From the NCBI GenBank assembly GCA_965178125.1, contig OZ237750.1, positions 806,001 to 870,000 of the forward strand: a stretch of DNA of 64,000 nt, written 5' to 3'. The DNA comes from Bilabrum cf. latius. Taxonomy: Eukaryota; Bigyra: Bicosoecida; Bigyra; Bicosoecida. Shown piece by piece: positions 11,045 to 23,100 of the stretch. Both the position numbers and the translations under genes were made by a program. A model generated the notes under the pieces. The model ran no database searches. It was not told the DNA's origin and saw nothing but the letters and a program-made list of their open reading frames with translations. The first letter of the stretch is position 1, and the number at the start of each line of letters is the position of its first letter.

Positions 11045-13791
11045 TTTCTTCTCGTGCTCTGCAGCGGCTGCATGGGCCGCCATCGTTTCCTTCCTGGCCG
11101 CGTCTGCCTCCTACCTGGCCAAACCCGCCTGTTCCCTGGTCTGGATCAGCTCGGTGCGGAGTCTGCCAATGGCCGCGGTCGCGAGCTGCAGCTTGTTGCG
11201 GTAGAAGTGCGCCAGCTGCTGCGGCTGGTGGAGCACCCGAGTGGCGCCAGCGTGCCTCACCGGCAGGCACCCGCTCACAAAGTAGCCCACGTCGTGTGCC
11301 TCTGGCAGCTGGTTCACGCGCACCACAAACACGGCCTGGGCCCTTCCACCGGGCAGTCCGTTCAGGCCCATATCAGCGGCGCTCACCCAGTCCACTTGCA
11401 GCGCGCCCGATGGAGGCATCGGCTTGATCTCGCGGGCGATCGCACCCTGGGCCGCCTCGGACAGCATCCTCCGCTGGTCCTCTGACACGACTCGGGCGGG
11501 GGACGCCTGGCTGAAGAACACCACCACGCCCCCGCTCGCGTTGTTGAGCAGGGCGGCCACGTGGGGGGGCGCCTGCGACTGCACGGTCTGAGGGTGCAGG
11601 TGCCCGATGTCGATCCGGCCGGGCGCGGGCTGCACGAAGTCCCCCAGCACGGGGACCTGCTTGAGCTCCGCGTGCAGGGCCTCGGCGAGGCGCGCGCTGG
11701 CCACGGCGTCCTTCTCCACCGCGGTCAGCTGGGCAGTGGAGGAAGTGCTTGCAGCCGCAGCGGCTGCAGCACCGCCGTCGCGGGAGCTAGGGGAGGCCGG
11801 GGGCACAGAGCCCTGAGGTGAAGCGGCCAGTGGTGCCCCGGCAGCTCGCTCAGGCGGCGGCGCATGCCTCACCCCGCTGCTGCTATCCCTGGACTCGCGC
11901 GAGCCGCCTGCAACGGGCGAGTCCACGGCAGCCCCCCTGCTCGTCGGGGATCCAGGGGTGCCGCGGGGCGATGGCTGCCCGCCCGAGGCATGGAGGTCTG
12001 GCGAGGCAGCGGACGCAGGCATGGTGCCAGGCGACAGGGACCCCTTGGGCTCCGTGGTGGCGACTACTTTGGACCACGTTCCGTTGCGGGCGGGTGACGC
12101 CGAGTCAGATCCCGGGCCATCGTCGCGAGCCGCCGCGTCGCTGGCCCCGCTTCCGCTGCGTCCGTGTGCCAGTACCTGCTGGGCCGGCGGTGCCACGACC
12201 GGGCGCACGGCCGGGATTTTCGCGCTGCTTGCTCCCGGCTTGAGGCGCACGCCCTGGCTGTCTTCCGTCCTCTCAAAGATGTCTTGCCGCATGCTCAGCA
12301 GCCTCTGGAATCCCTTGAGCGTGTTGCCGCACGCGGCCTGAAGCTCCTGAGGCTCGGCCTCCGCGGTGAGCACGCGCCACAGCTCGGTCCACTGGATGCC
12401 GCGGCGCTCCGCCTCGGCGGGGTCCTCGGACCCGCGGACCTGCCTCGCGGCGCCTAGCAGCACGGCCACTCGAGACACCAGCCTGCGACCCGCGGGTGTG
12501 GCTGGACCCCCGGGCCGGGGACCGCCGCTCGCTGCTGCTGCTGCTGACGAGGCAGCCGCCCCCCCTTTGGCCGCGCCCGCGATGGGCCTGGCCAACGGGG
12601 CCGCGGTTCCCTTCCCTGCCTTGCCTAGGATCGCGCCCGCCAGTTTGCCCAGGGCCTCGGGCTCGAGCCCCTCTTCCCACTGGGTGAAATACGGGGGGAA
12701 CCCCCCCGGCAGCTCCCCGCCGAGGGGGCACTCGCCCTCGAACAGTTCCTCGGGGAGCTCCACCTCGAACCTTCGTTGCAAGAACTCTAGGAGCTTCACC
12801 AGCCTGTCTGAGCCTCGGCCCAACACGCAGAGGGCGTCGCTGCCGGCTCGCAATCCTTCCATGACGGGCCTAGCAGAGTCTGGCTTCTTGAGTGCCCTCA
12901 GCAGGTGGGGCCTGCCCGGGTGCTTGTCGCCTGCGGGGAGGGGAGTACACAGAGGGAAAGAATGGGACGCCGAGGATGTTGCAATTGGCTGGGTGGTCTC
13001 CTGCACTGATGGGCTCGTTTGCGGCTGCTCCAACCGAGATCGGCCGACGGCTGCAAGGCAGTTTCGGTGGTCGCCGGAACAAGCTGCTGCTTGGGCATTT
13101 TTAAGTGCTCAGCTGCGAGCAGGCGGCACCACCTCATTAAAATGCGCTCCTCACCGATAACTACGTCAAGGATCCATCGTATTGTGTAGGGCTCATCCAT
13201 CGCAATGGCTGCTGCTAGCACCGCTGCTTCCAAGTGAGACGCGTTCACAGATTTCTTCTTGAATATCTGAGGCGCGTGCTAGCTCGCGATTTCCATGAGA
13301 CGGCTAGAAAACTTGCCATCGCCACCGGGGGCTGTTTCGCCTCTTGTCTCGACAAGCACAGCGAATGGCAGCCTCAGTTGCTCTGGAAGATTTTCTACGA
13401 GAGAAAGCAGCCCTTCGTGACTAGCAGCCCCTTTCAGGGGCACATACACCTAGCTCTGGGAAACACCAGCTAGTAGACATGGCGCCAACTCCCTCATTGC
13501 TGCCCCGTGCACGCTTTCCAAGAAAGTGTGAACCAGGTCCCACGGCTGTGGGATTACTGCTGCAATCTTCGCTACAACAGGCTTCCCTAATCCCATGTAT
13601 CTTTCCGCAAGCTCCGAGGAAACTCTTTGAACGCGAGCTCTTTCTTTGAGCTCTTTCATTCCGTAAAACCTAAGCAATGCACCAATAGCCATTGGAAGCT
13701 TGTCGACGGTCGGCCTACAAGCTGAAACTAGCCTTTCTGCAATCGTAATCAGGCCCTTCATAACATCTTCATCCTCAGTAGGGACTGCCAT
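10451..13791 (-). CDS. Unknown protein with Schlafen/AlbA_2-like domain and Gln-Ala repeat
   Basis: Modelled as two exons, 13791-13155 and 12930-10451, giving 1,038 codons in phase. The intron (224 nt) has donor G|GTGAGG and acceptor CCCCGCAG. Exon 1 (residues 1-212) is helical and unrecognised. A Pro/Ser/Ala-rich region follows. Residues ~668-777 resemble the AlbA_2 putative DNA-binding domain of Schlafen-type proteins: HVAALLNNASGGVVVFF, then VFVVRV and a YFVSGCLPVRHAGATR-like strand. A predicted coiled coil leads into a Gln-Ala repeat (10998-11042) and a Gly-rich tail. TAGs at 13450, 13279 and 11111 are read as Gln. The stop at 10451 is TAA, the only one in the window; if TAA were sense here, the frame would run about 40 codons further to TGA. 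The two-exon join and the AlbA_2 match are both inferences. Confidence 0.55.
10998..11042 (-). repeat. Hexanucleotide repeat encoding Gln-Ala
   Basis: On the coding (minus) strand CAGGCA/CAGGCG repeats about seven times, giving (Gln-Ala)n after a coiled-coil segment of the AlbA_2-like gene. The same kind of repeat appears in other genes of this window. Confidence 0.9.
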
Positions 13792-13985
13792 GACAACAAT
13801 TAATAAGCTTGGCTGCACAAAACTCAAACGATCGTCTCGGTTCGGCGTGAAGGCACCAAGACAGATTGATGGGTCCGTGCAAATTCAGATTTGCGTCGAA
13901 ATCAATGTAACGTAATGATTCACACACTCGTCATCATCTGGGCAGATCTGACGCACTTGCGCTGCTGCGGCCAACTCTTGGCGCA

Positions 13986-14690
13986 ATGTTCAGATTTACG
14001 CGCGTATGGAATCATTTGAAGGGTTCGAGCCGCATGGGAGTGCGTTTCGCATCGAATTCGTCAGGTTAGGGAAGCAAGAAGCAAATGCTTGACGTTTTGT
14101 AGATAGGCACGGGAATTGCGTTTGGTATTGTTGCTGCAAAAGCGTACAGATTGGCATCAGAGTGGCCAGAAGGCAACCAGTTGTTGTTTAATAGCATGAG
14201 AGACGACAAGGTAGTCAGGAACGCTATGGGTTATCCAATCATTGCTCTGCCAACGTGGGAAGGCATCTCTACGGATGATACGGTACGCATAGAGGTGCCT
14301 GTAGTCGGAACTAAGTGCATGGGTATGCTCACTGGTGCGGCCGTGAAGCAAAAAGGGCAGTGGGTCGTACTAGCATGTGAAATGCAGCCGACGTTTGTTA
14401 TCAAGGGAGGCAGCGACCAGCTGCCTGCTGCACCTGCCGCCGGCCAGGCTAGCCAGCTGGAGTCCCCCCCGCCTGCCAGCCTCGATGCTGCGGTCACCGA
14501 CAGGCGAAGCTACGATGTAATTGCGAAACGATGGATGGACAGCATGTATTCGATTGGAGCGGAGAGCGACTTCACGAAGGAGCACGCGCACACCAAGGCC
14601 CACCTCAAGGTGGTTGGCAAGCAGGACGCATCGGCGGGACCAGAAACGGATAAGTCGAAGCAAGAGGCAGGCAGTGGCGGTCGCAGCTGA
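13986..14690 (+). CDS. COA1/TIM21-like mitochondrial inner-membrane protein
   Basis: Single exon, 234 residues, TGA at 14688. TAGs at 14067 and 14100 are read as Gln and join a presequence to the body. The N-terminus (MFRFTRVWNHLKGSSR..) is basic and lacks acidic residues for ~30 positions, as in a mitochondrial presequence. One membrane helix (IGTGIAFGIVAAKAY, residues ~40-54) is followed by an intermembrane-space-type domain: LLFNSMRDDKVVRNAMGYPI, VPVVGTKCMGMLTG and GQWVVLACEMQ. This matches the COA1 (cytochrome oxidase assembly factor)/TIM21 fold. A hydrophilic Pro/Ala/Lys tail follows. Role inferred: assembly of respiratory complex IV or precursor import. Family level is fairly sure, COA1 versus TIM21 is not. 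It is divergent from the AlbA_2-like gene, about 194 bp apart. Confidence 0.7.
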
Positions 14691-14850
14691 TGGAACGCCG
14701 CCGGCTTGCCATCAGCATCGAATCTTAGGGGATTTGGAGGGACAATGAGCGAGTTGCAGACATTGGACAGAGTAGCACAGAGGAACTGTTTCCGCTGCAA
14801 TTTTCTCCCCGGTGCAGGCACAGTGCTCGCAACGTTCACGCACAGCTCGA

Positions 14851-17229
14851 TCAGCTGCCTCCTCCTCCTCCGGATGCCTCTGCCCGCTTCCGCCTCTGCT
14901 CCGCAAGAAACTCAAGGAATTCCTTCTCCTCCTCCTCGTCCCCCTCCACGATCTCCACCTGCGGCCCATCCAAACGGCCATCCATAGGCACGCGCACCCG
15001 CTTCAGCGGGTCGCTGCTGGCACCGGTGGAGCTGCCCCTGTCCCTATCTCCAGCCGTGGTCACACCAACTACTCTGGTCGCAGGAGGCGCAGCACCCGCG
15101 CGTGACCCCGCAGCAGCGCCCGCCCCTGTCCCCGAGCCCTTGCTCCCACCGACACCGCCTTGCAATCCAGCGGCGCCACCCGAGGGAGAGGTGGACGGCG
15201 CAGTGGCACCAGCCCCGCTCCCGCTCCCGATCGGCGTGCCAAGCGCCGAGGCGGGCAAGCTGGGCGCCTCGTCGTCGTCGTCCTCGTCTGTGTACTGCGA
15301 CGCCCTCGCGCCGCTCCTGGCCTTCTCGTACTCCTGGGCGTCCATCCACTGCTTGGCTGCAGCTGCTGCCGCCTTGGCCCTCGCCCACTCGTCCTATTCC
15401 GGACCCTGTCCCTGTCCCTGTCCCTGGCCCGCCGCACCGAGCCGCTGCCCCGGTGGTAGCACCTGCCTGCCGTTTGCCATCACTCCGATGCTTGGCGCCT
15501 CTCGCATTCTCTGTTCCTGAGCCCGCCTAACCTCCAGCGCTCTAGCCACGGCCGCTGCACCGGGGTCTGCCGCAGCCGTGGCAGGGGGGATTGCTGCTGA
15601 GGTCGACGGAGCCGCAGCAGAGGGCTGCGGTGGGGATGAGCGGGCCACTGCGGCCGCGCGCCCCGCCGCGGCAGGAGCCGGAAGCGAGCCGCCCTCTTCG
15701 CGCACTGCATCCAGCGCCCTGCCAACTGAGGGGCCCAGCGAGCTGGTTGGCGCCTGCGCGGAAGCAGCCGCAGCGACAGCAGGGCTGCGTGCTGCCCCGG
15801 CCGGGCCCGGCCGTGCAGCATCCGCGCGCAGCTTCGAGACGTCTGCCTGCACCCTGGCGGCTTCTTCCATCTTTCTCCTCTCCTTGGCCTTCTCGATCTC
15901 CGGGTAGTAGTCCTCGTAGTACTCCCTCCCCGCCTCCTGGATCTTCTCGAAGAGGTCATTCACGCCCGCTCCCGACATGGCCGACACGCCCGCGTACCGC
16001 AGGCCCTGGTAGAACTCGTCCAGCACCAGGCTCATGCTGCGGGTCAGCTGCAAGATGTAGCCGTCATCCGCCGGCACGTGCACCTTGCCTGCAGCCGCCC
16101 TGCCGGACTCGCCTGCGAGCACACCTGGCGAGGGCGCGGATGCTGATGCTGCTGCTGCTGATGCACCCGGCCCACCTGACCCGCTTCCACCGTCCTCCAC
16201 ACTCACTTCTCCAGCCGCAGTTGCTGCTTCCTTTCTTGCTTCTTCTTCATCTGCCTGCCTCTGGGCCCTTCTCCTGGCCGCCCCCCTCGGGTCCTGCGCC
16301 TCATCCAGAGCCTCCTGAAAGGCCTCAAAGTCCTGCATCCACTCAAAGGCGAAGGAGGGGTCCTGGGCGTCAGACTTGTTGAAGGCGATCACAAAGGGTA
16401 GCCGGGTCTTGTACAGGATAGAACACGCGTACATCATGTTGCTCATGAAGGTCACCGGGCTTGCGCACCGGGGCGTGTCCACCACGTACAGCAGCACCGT
16501 GGGCACCGTCCCGGCGAGAGTCTCAGTGATTATGTTCCCAGAGGCAGACCAGGTGAACACTTCTATCTGTCCCGGCGTGTCCACGAATACGTGTCGCACT
16601 TGCTCCGCTCGCTTCTCGACGATGTCGAGCACTTTGTCGAAGCGCGTCGCAAACAGGTTGAGCGCAGTCATTATGCCGCCGTTCGGACCGAGGCCGTACT
16701 GCTTCATCACATCGCGGTACTTCACGGTGTCTCGAATATCAATGTTTGGCACGTACGGCAGGTGCTAGACAGCGGGGTCCAAGTTAACCACGTACGGGGG
16801 CGATCCAGCGGCGTGGCTGTGTGCGTTCAGCCGCTGCAACAGGGTTGTTTTGCCGCTCCCGGCCATTCCGACAACCAGCACAGAGATCGGCATTTTCTTT
16901 CCGTCAGACGGCCTGGACAGCGCAGGTGGTATGCGTGGGAGTTCCTCGTTCAGAAACTCTTCCTCAGTTGCATCAGCTCCTCGAGCAGCGTCTGCAGCAC
17001 CAAGGGAGGTTCCCATACCCATACGCGATGACACTGCTTCTACTGCATGTTGTATTCTTTGGGACTGGTGAGCCTGTTCTGCCTCCTACCTTCCCTGAGG
17101 GATGTCTGCTTCAATCGCGGCAGTAATGCGTTCCGCAGCTTCATCTGTGGAGACCTCAGGCACCCCATCCACCCGAATCGGAACACCTGCAGTAGATGAA
17201 GAACCTGTTCGTTCTTCACTGGAGCTCAT
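14851..17229 (-). CDS. GPN1: GPN-loop GTPase 1 (XAB1/Npa3 family)
   Basis: Single exon of 792 residues from the ATG at 17229 to TGA at 14851; TAGs at 17086, 16765 and 15394 are read as Gln. The P-loop GMAGSGKTT is at ~residue 121. The family signature is near-identical to animal and yeast GPN1: [31 protein letters not shown] (GPN loop), [15 protein letters not shown] (G3), [17 protein letters not shown] and FNKSD (G4). GPN1 works with GPN3 in cytoplasmic assembly and nuclear import of RNA polymerase II. An N-terminal extension of ~115 residues and a long Ala/Gly/Ser-rich C-terminal half make it about twice the usual length. The acidic C-terminus ([18 protein letters not shown]) resembles the tail of other GPN1 proteins. 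It includes a Gly-Gln repeat at 15403-15429. TAG at 16765 is where homologues vary (H/L/M). Confidence 0.93.
15403..15429 (-). repeat. Hexanucleotide repeat encoding Gly-Gln in GPN1
   Basis: The coding strand carries about four copies of CAGGGA/CAGGGT (plus-strand CCCTGT units), encoding (Gly-Gln)n just before an in-frame TAG. It is related in sequence to the Ala-Gln and Ala-Gly repeats of neighbouring genes. Confidence 0.88.
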
Positions 17230-17438
17230 GGCTGCCAACCAAGGACGTTGTGGGCACCTTTGTGGTTTTAGTTGCCCCAGAGCAGAGAATATTCACGAAC
17301 TGCAAAAATAGCGTGCGATCACCGTAAAACCAGATTTAGCATGCTCACCCCGGCTCAGTTGCTCCAGCGCACAAAGCGGAAGGACCCTGAGCAATTCAAC
17401 CCTCTGGAACAAGCCCTTTTAAGTTTAAAATACTTCAA

Positions 17439-19826
17439 ATGGAAGAAGCCAGTGACAGCAACACCAGCCAAGTGCTCGACGAAGCCATTGCTCGGCCGGT
17501 CAAGGTTGCTCGCACAGAATCCAGCACTTCAGCGCCGGTCGCAGGCCAGCAGGGAGCTAAATTGAGCGCCGAAACAGAAAGTTTAGTCAACATGCCACCT
17601 GCACCGGAAGCACCGCCATCTGTCTCGAAAGGATCAGAGTTTGGCTCAACATCTTCGAGCAGCGCAAGGCTGCCAACCAGATAGTCCTCGGTTGCAGCTG
17701 CCGCAGCGATGCGGGATGAGGATACGCCGTACGAAGACGAAGATACGCATCCAGATGACGATGATGATGAGGAGTTCATGCCATCAAAGCCAGCCAAGAA
17801 GAAGCCGCCCAGGCAAAGAAGAGCAGCTGGCAAGCCGGCTCCGGCCAGGCGGCGTTCCCGCCGGTCTGCTGCAGAATCGATGCCAACACTCTCCAGGCTG
17901 CAGTGGTGGACTGGTCGTTTCGTTAAACAAGTTCTTCCGATTCGAGGCGATGCTGATGCAGCCTTCATCGGGGATGGCGACCCCTGCGTGGTGATGGTTC
18001 GCGGAGCCCCAGGAGTCTATGTGCACAGGAGCGACGTGCCCCAGCGGAGGGTCATGCGAGCGCCCGCAGCGTCTGCTGCTGCTAGCTCATCAGTACCATC
18101 ATCTTCCTCATCTGCTTCCCAGCAGGATGCCGATGACCAGAGCCGCCAGGTGCCTGCATCGACTCGAGAGCCAGACATTGTCGTACTGCACACGGCCACT
18201 GGCGTAGCTGTTCCAGCATCTCCAGTGATCGGACACGGTAAGCCTCCACGTGGATTCATGGCTGGCATCATAATTGATGCAGATGTTGCATTCAGACGCT
18301 CCTACGATGATCACCGCCCCCAGCTGGTGGAAGTGGAATCGGTGTTCCAGCTGTTCCCGAGCCGCAGCGTGCTCATCGTGCAAGGCCGCGTCTCTTCGGC
18401 ATAGACTGCCGCACAGGTTGCCGACTACGCTCTGTTGGAGCTAATCCGCACGGGGGTGTGCCCAATCAAGAGCGCTGACGAGGTACCGTTCAGCACCAGG
18501 GCAGCGGAGGCAGTCGGGCGGGCAATGTTCTACGAGCTGTACGAACAGGTGCGCCCGCCGCAGTCGAGCTCGCTGTCAATGGAGGCGCACGACGGCGGTC
18601 TCACCGACGAAGAGACCAAGGCGGTGCACGCTGAGCTCGTGCGCAAGTGGAAGGCACTGATGACGGAGGACCGCTCCAGGAGCGTCATGGTGGACAACTC
18701 GCCGGCGGGGACGGCCACACGCGTGGCACTCGCAGCGCAGGCCAAGAGCCCGGCAGGAGGCATCTCGCAGACAGACTTGACGTACTCTGCAGTTGCGATG
18801 GCAGACGGTGGCATCCCGATCTGCGGACAGGGCGCGCAGCTGCTGCCGCAAATCGAGCAAGCCAATGCAAGCGCCAAGGCGAAGGCCGAAGCCGAGGCTC
18901 AGGCTAATGCTGCGGCCGGCAAGGCTCAGAGCGCAAGCGCCGCGGCAGCTGCGTCATCGAAGCATAGCTCAGCGGGGAGCGCACGCGAAGGTGCGGGGGA
19001 AGAGGGGCAAGAAGGAGGGCAGGAGGCGATGTCTGACGATGGGGGCGACGCAGTGGCCGCGCCTGCACCCGCACCTGTGGGAGGTCAGGCAGGCGACGAG
19101 GAGGGGAACAAAGAGCCCACCCCCAGCTAGGGCGGATCCAAGGAAGACGATGCCGGATCTGACGGCGAAGGGACCCAGTACCTAGCACCAGCGACGGTCG
19201 TGGCAACCGGATTCGACACGCAAGACTACGCCCAGGTCGCGGCCGACGCAGCGCACCTCGCTCTCATCCGAAGCGGGGCTGTGCCCGCCGCCGGGAACGC
19301 CCCCCTGCTCACAGACGACGCACATGCTATCGCGCAATAGTACAACAGGCACTGGCCGGGGGGTCGAGCAACTGCATAGGCGGAGCAATCGGCTGCCGCA
19401 GCGAACGAGGCTTACAATCACAAGGGCAGCTCCAGCAAGGTTGGCGGCAGCAGCAGCAGCTCCGGCGTATCAGCAGCTGCCGGGGGGACTCCGCAGAGCC
19501 CCAGCGCGGCGAAGGCGCCGGCCACCCCATCTGCTGCAAGCGCGTCAGGCCGGGACGATGGCGACAAGCCCAACGACGAGCGTGCCACAAGCCGCGAAGG
19601 AGACACAGCCCAGCCAGAGAGTGGCAGTTCAGCGGAACCAGTCAGTAACGTGGCTCTGCAGGCCGCTGCTGCGGCCGCTATGGCTGCCAGCCGAGCCGAG
19701 CGGGCAGACAAGGCCACGGTGCGGCCGCCTTCCAATGACGAGGCTGCCATCGCTGCTGCAGCAGCAGTTGCGGCCGCCCACGCCCGCGCGGCTGCGTCCG
19801 CTGGTTCGGCGGCGATGCAGACATGA
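17439..19826 (+). CDS. Unknown acidic/basic low-complexity protein, probably nuclear
   Basis: Single frame, 795 residues with TGA at 19824. TAGs (17682, 18402, 19128, 19338 and one near 19375) are read as Gln. I recognise no family. An acidic run (~residues 90-115, DDDDDEEF) is followed by a strong basic nuclear-localisation-like cluster (AKKKPPRQRR, ARRRSRRS). Two segments look folded: ~150-195 (WWTGRFVKQVLPIRGD.., GDPCVVMVRGAPGVYVHRSD) and ~255-370 (GIIIDADVAFRRSYDD, VESVFQLFPSRSVLIVQGRV). The rest is Ala/Ser/Glu-rich. Another ATG at 17341 opens a different frame (about 75 codons) that looks protein-like at its start; I prefer 17439 because only this frame continues. It is divergent from GPN1 with a ~209-bp spacer. 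Confidence 0.6.
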
Positions 19827-20175
19827 CTTTCGCTCGCTTTTACATTGCAAACAAGTATCAACCTGCATACCATTTTTTACCCACTCGCCAAATTACGGAA
19901 CCACTGCCGGTGGCGGTACGCGCGGCGCGGCGCCGAAACGATTGATGCAATTGCGCGATCCTTGGGCACCTACGCGTCATTTATCACTGTATCTGCGTAG
20001 CGCGTCAAGCATGGGTTCTCAGTACTAATCAACAGCAGAAAGTTCTCTATATCAAGGGCTGCGACCTTGAGTAGCGGCGTATTGAGCGTTTGATCTTGCT
20101 GTTGGCTTGTTGTCAATTTGTGGCTTGGATCCGCGAGTACAGGAAAACCCCCTGGTCTATCGCATCACAGCTGGC
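19827..20175 (+). other. Intergenic spacer, 349 bp
   Basis: Lies between the TGA of the unknown nuclear-type gene and the kinase start. It is less GC-rich than the flanking genes, with short T-runs. I see no ORF of note, no tRNA-like cloverleaf and no repeat. It presumably holds the 3' UTR of one gene and the promoter of the next. Confidence 0.6.
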
Positions 20176-23100
20176 ATGCAAAGAATGCAAGGATAGTTCG
20201 ATGGCTGGCAAGTGCCGCCCCGGTATGGGCTGGTCAAAGTGCTTGGCCAAGGAACGTACGGGACCGTCGTTCAAGCCATCGACAAGTCTACCGGTCGAAG
20301 GGTGGCCATTAAGAGGGTATCTGACGTCTTTGACCCAAAATTACCTACAGCATCATTGGATAGTCGCAGACTTCTGCGAGAGATTTGCATCCTGCGGCTG
20401 CTAGACCATCATGCCGCCATCGTAGATCTTTTGGATTTATTTGCGGCCCCTGGCACCACAGCCAGCACATTGACGGATGTATACATGGTGTTTCGTCACT
20501 ATGAGACAGATCTCAACAAAGTCATCCTATCCCCCATGGCAATGACGGAAGCACACGTGCGCAGCATCGTATACCAGCTGCTTTGCGCACTGTTGTACTT
20601 GCACTCTGCTTTCGTGACACATAGGGATCTGAAGCCCGCCAACATTCTCGCCAACTCAGACGTGTCGATAGCTTTGGCAGACTTGGGGCTATGTAGGGTA
20701 CTTGCACAGCCAGCTCTGCCCCCGGAGGAGGACCCCAGACCGATGACCGGCGAGACGATGCTCTCTCGCTCCCGTTCGAGGAACAGAGCCAGGGCAGCGT
20801 CACACGGAGGAGCCATGTCCAGAGGGATCGGCTCTGCGATTCCAAGCCCGCTTGCCAGCCCCGTTCGCGCCCTGCTGTCGCCCCCGAGGTACGGTGCCCC
20901 TCCCATCACCACGGCGCATTCCTCTGCGAGTGCGGGAGAGGGCCGCCAGCGCCACCAGCACAGAGGGAGGGCAGTGTCCATGAGCACTCGCATGGGAGGC
21001 AACAACGGGGGGGGAGCGGGGCACGGGCGGCCCATAGGGCTCCTCTCCACCGGGACGGCGCCCTCGGGCATCGCCAGCAGCCCGTCCGTGTCCTCCACGA
21101 GGCCAGCGCGGGCGGGCAGTGGTGGCCGCGGAGGAGGTGGAGGCAACGGCACGAACGGACAGGGCACTGCCCAATCAGTGGGTCTGCGAATCGCGACCAC
21201 CGGACAGGGGTCCAGGTCAAGACCTGGCTCCGGACACAGCATCGGTTCCAGTCGGCGGGCGGGGCCGGAGGGGTCGCCGTTCGTGCTCAGCAGCGAGATT
21301 GGATCACCAATTCGGACACTATCTGGGGCGCTGCCTGGTAATCCACATGCATCGCCAGGAGCTGCTCCGGCGCCTTTGGGTGGCATGCAGAGCGGGGAAC
21401 GGGCTGATGTGCATCAGGGGCCCAGGGAGCCGAGCGTGGGTGTGGGCTTGCAGTCGATGCGAAAGCACAGCACGGGCAGCGGCAGCAGTGCGGTTGTGTT
21501 CGCGCAGGAGGACGCATCAGTCGCACAGAAAGCGGCTTCTGCGTCCGTTGGGTCTTCAGAGGCATTGAACCGCCAATCATTTTCATCTGGCGAAGCGGTA
21601 GCGCAAGCGTCGGCATCGTCCTCCGCCGTGTCCTCGTCAGCTCCTCGGGCACACGGGTAGGCACACGGGGCCGCTGCTTTGGGGCGGGATCGAAGAGACT
21701 CCGTGAGCAGCGTGGGCGTGTTTGCTCTTGTGAGCATCGAGCCGCCGCCCGGGTCGCAGCCAGCCGCGACCGCCGAGTCGGATGGGTTTCGGCCGCCGCC
21801 GACACCAGTCGACAGGCACGATCTCACGAGCCCAGCTCGGATTGCGCCGGATGCAGGGTTCTAGCGCGGATTGAGAGACCGTCTTGACTCGGCCCACTCG
21901 GGGCCGGGCAGCCCCAGGATCGCAGGCATCGATCGCGGCGAGAGGGAGGGGCCGTTGGGCAGCAGCTTCGCCGCGCAGGAGTCTGACGTTGACAGGGCCA
22001 CGATGGCAGCTGCGCACCCGATCCAGGCGCTCGATCTCATGCGCGCAGACGCGCCTATCGGAGATTGCCCAAGCATGGGAGCAGCACCGATACCTTCTGG
22101 CCTGCCCAATGCGTCACCGGTCGTTGCATCGGGTTCCCTTGGCAGCGAGCTACATCGCAGCGCGGGACCTGGACCTGGGCCTGGAATTGCTGGCAGCTCC
22201 GCGGCTGCCCCGATAGGGCAGTAGAGTGCTGAAGCGCCGCCCGGCTCTGCAGATGCAGCGGGGGCTTCTTCGCGCCCGCGAGCCAGCATCCCCAGGGTGT
22301 CCTCTATGCAGCGTTTCCGGGGGCTGTCTGTGGCGAGCCAGAGCCAGCAAAGCCAGAATTACAGCCAGAGCGGACCAGTTGCAAGCTTGGGCGAGCATCT
22401 TCAGCCAGTATCAGACGAAAGAGGCGGCAAGGTAGCAGCTCTCGAATCTCTAAACGTGGCATCCGCGAATGTGGATGGCGCGCTCGCTGAGGCGGAGATG
22501 ATGCGCAGGACGGAAGAAGCTGTCGTGGCGCGAGCAACAGGAGGCGTAAGTGGGATGCACGCCGCAGGAGACAGAGAAATGGGGAGACGTGTAAGTGGTA
22601 CTGTGGGCACCAGTTCGATTTCTCGAGGGGCGCGCACGAGAGGCCGCACGGGTACGATGCCAGGGGGTGGTGAATCTAGCGAGCCCACTGGCAGGCCAGG
22701 TTTACTGCGATAGTCCTCTGCGCCAAGCCGCAGCCCAGGTACTGGTGAAGGCTCCCTTATGTCATCGGTTGGGTCCAAGAGCACGCAGCACCCAGCATCT
22801 TCCAAGCCGATGCAGACCCCGGGAACTGATTCTGATTCTGACAGCGAGAGGGACACCAACTTGGGCGATTTGCGCGAATCCGCAACCGCAGGGAGGTAGC
22901 TTGAGCAAGCTGCCGAAGCGGTGGCGGCATGGGAGTCGCATCTCGATACGAGAGGGGAAATGCCTGAGTGCAGTGCCCCCGACCGTGCCAGCCAAGATGG
23001 GACCAACGATGGAGCTGGAGCGAGCACGTCAGGCAAGTCATCTGGAGGAGTACCGGGCCAGCACAGCACGCAGGGTGACAGGGTGATCCTGGCGCCCGTG

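Noticed and set aside
12931-13034. Alternative intron donor G|GTTGGA for the AlbA_2-like gene
   Set aside because: It is phase-compatible but weak. The donor at 13154 (GTGAGG) fits the consensus seen in other introns and is also in phase.
14065-14102. A 38-nt intron (GTTAGG..TTGTAG) in the COA1-like gene
   Set aside because: Reading straight through with TAG=Gln keeps the frame and joins a presequence to the membrane helix; splicing would break the frame.
17341-17565. 75-codon ORF starting at 17341 before the unknown nuclear-type gene
   Set aside because: Its start looks protein-like, but the frame ends in TGA and overlaps the longer, continuing frame; no splice site joins the two convincingly.
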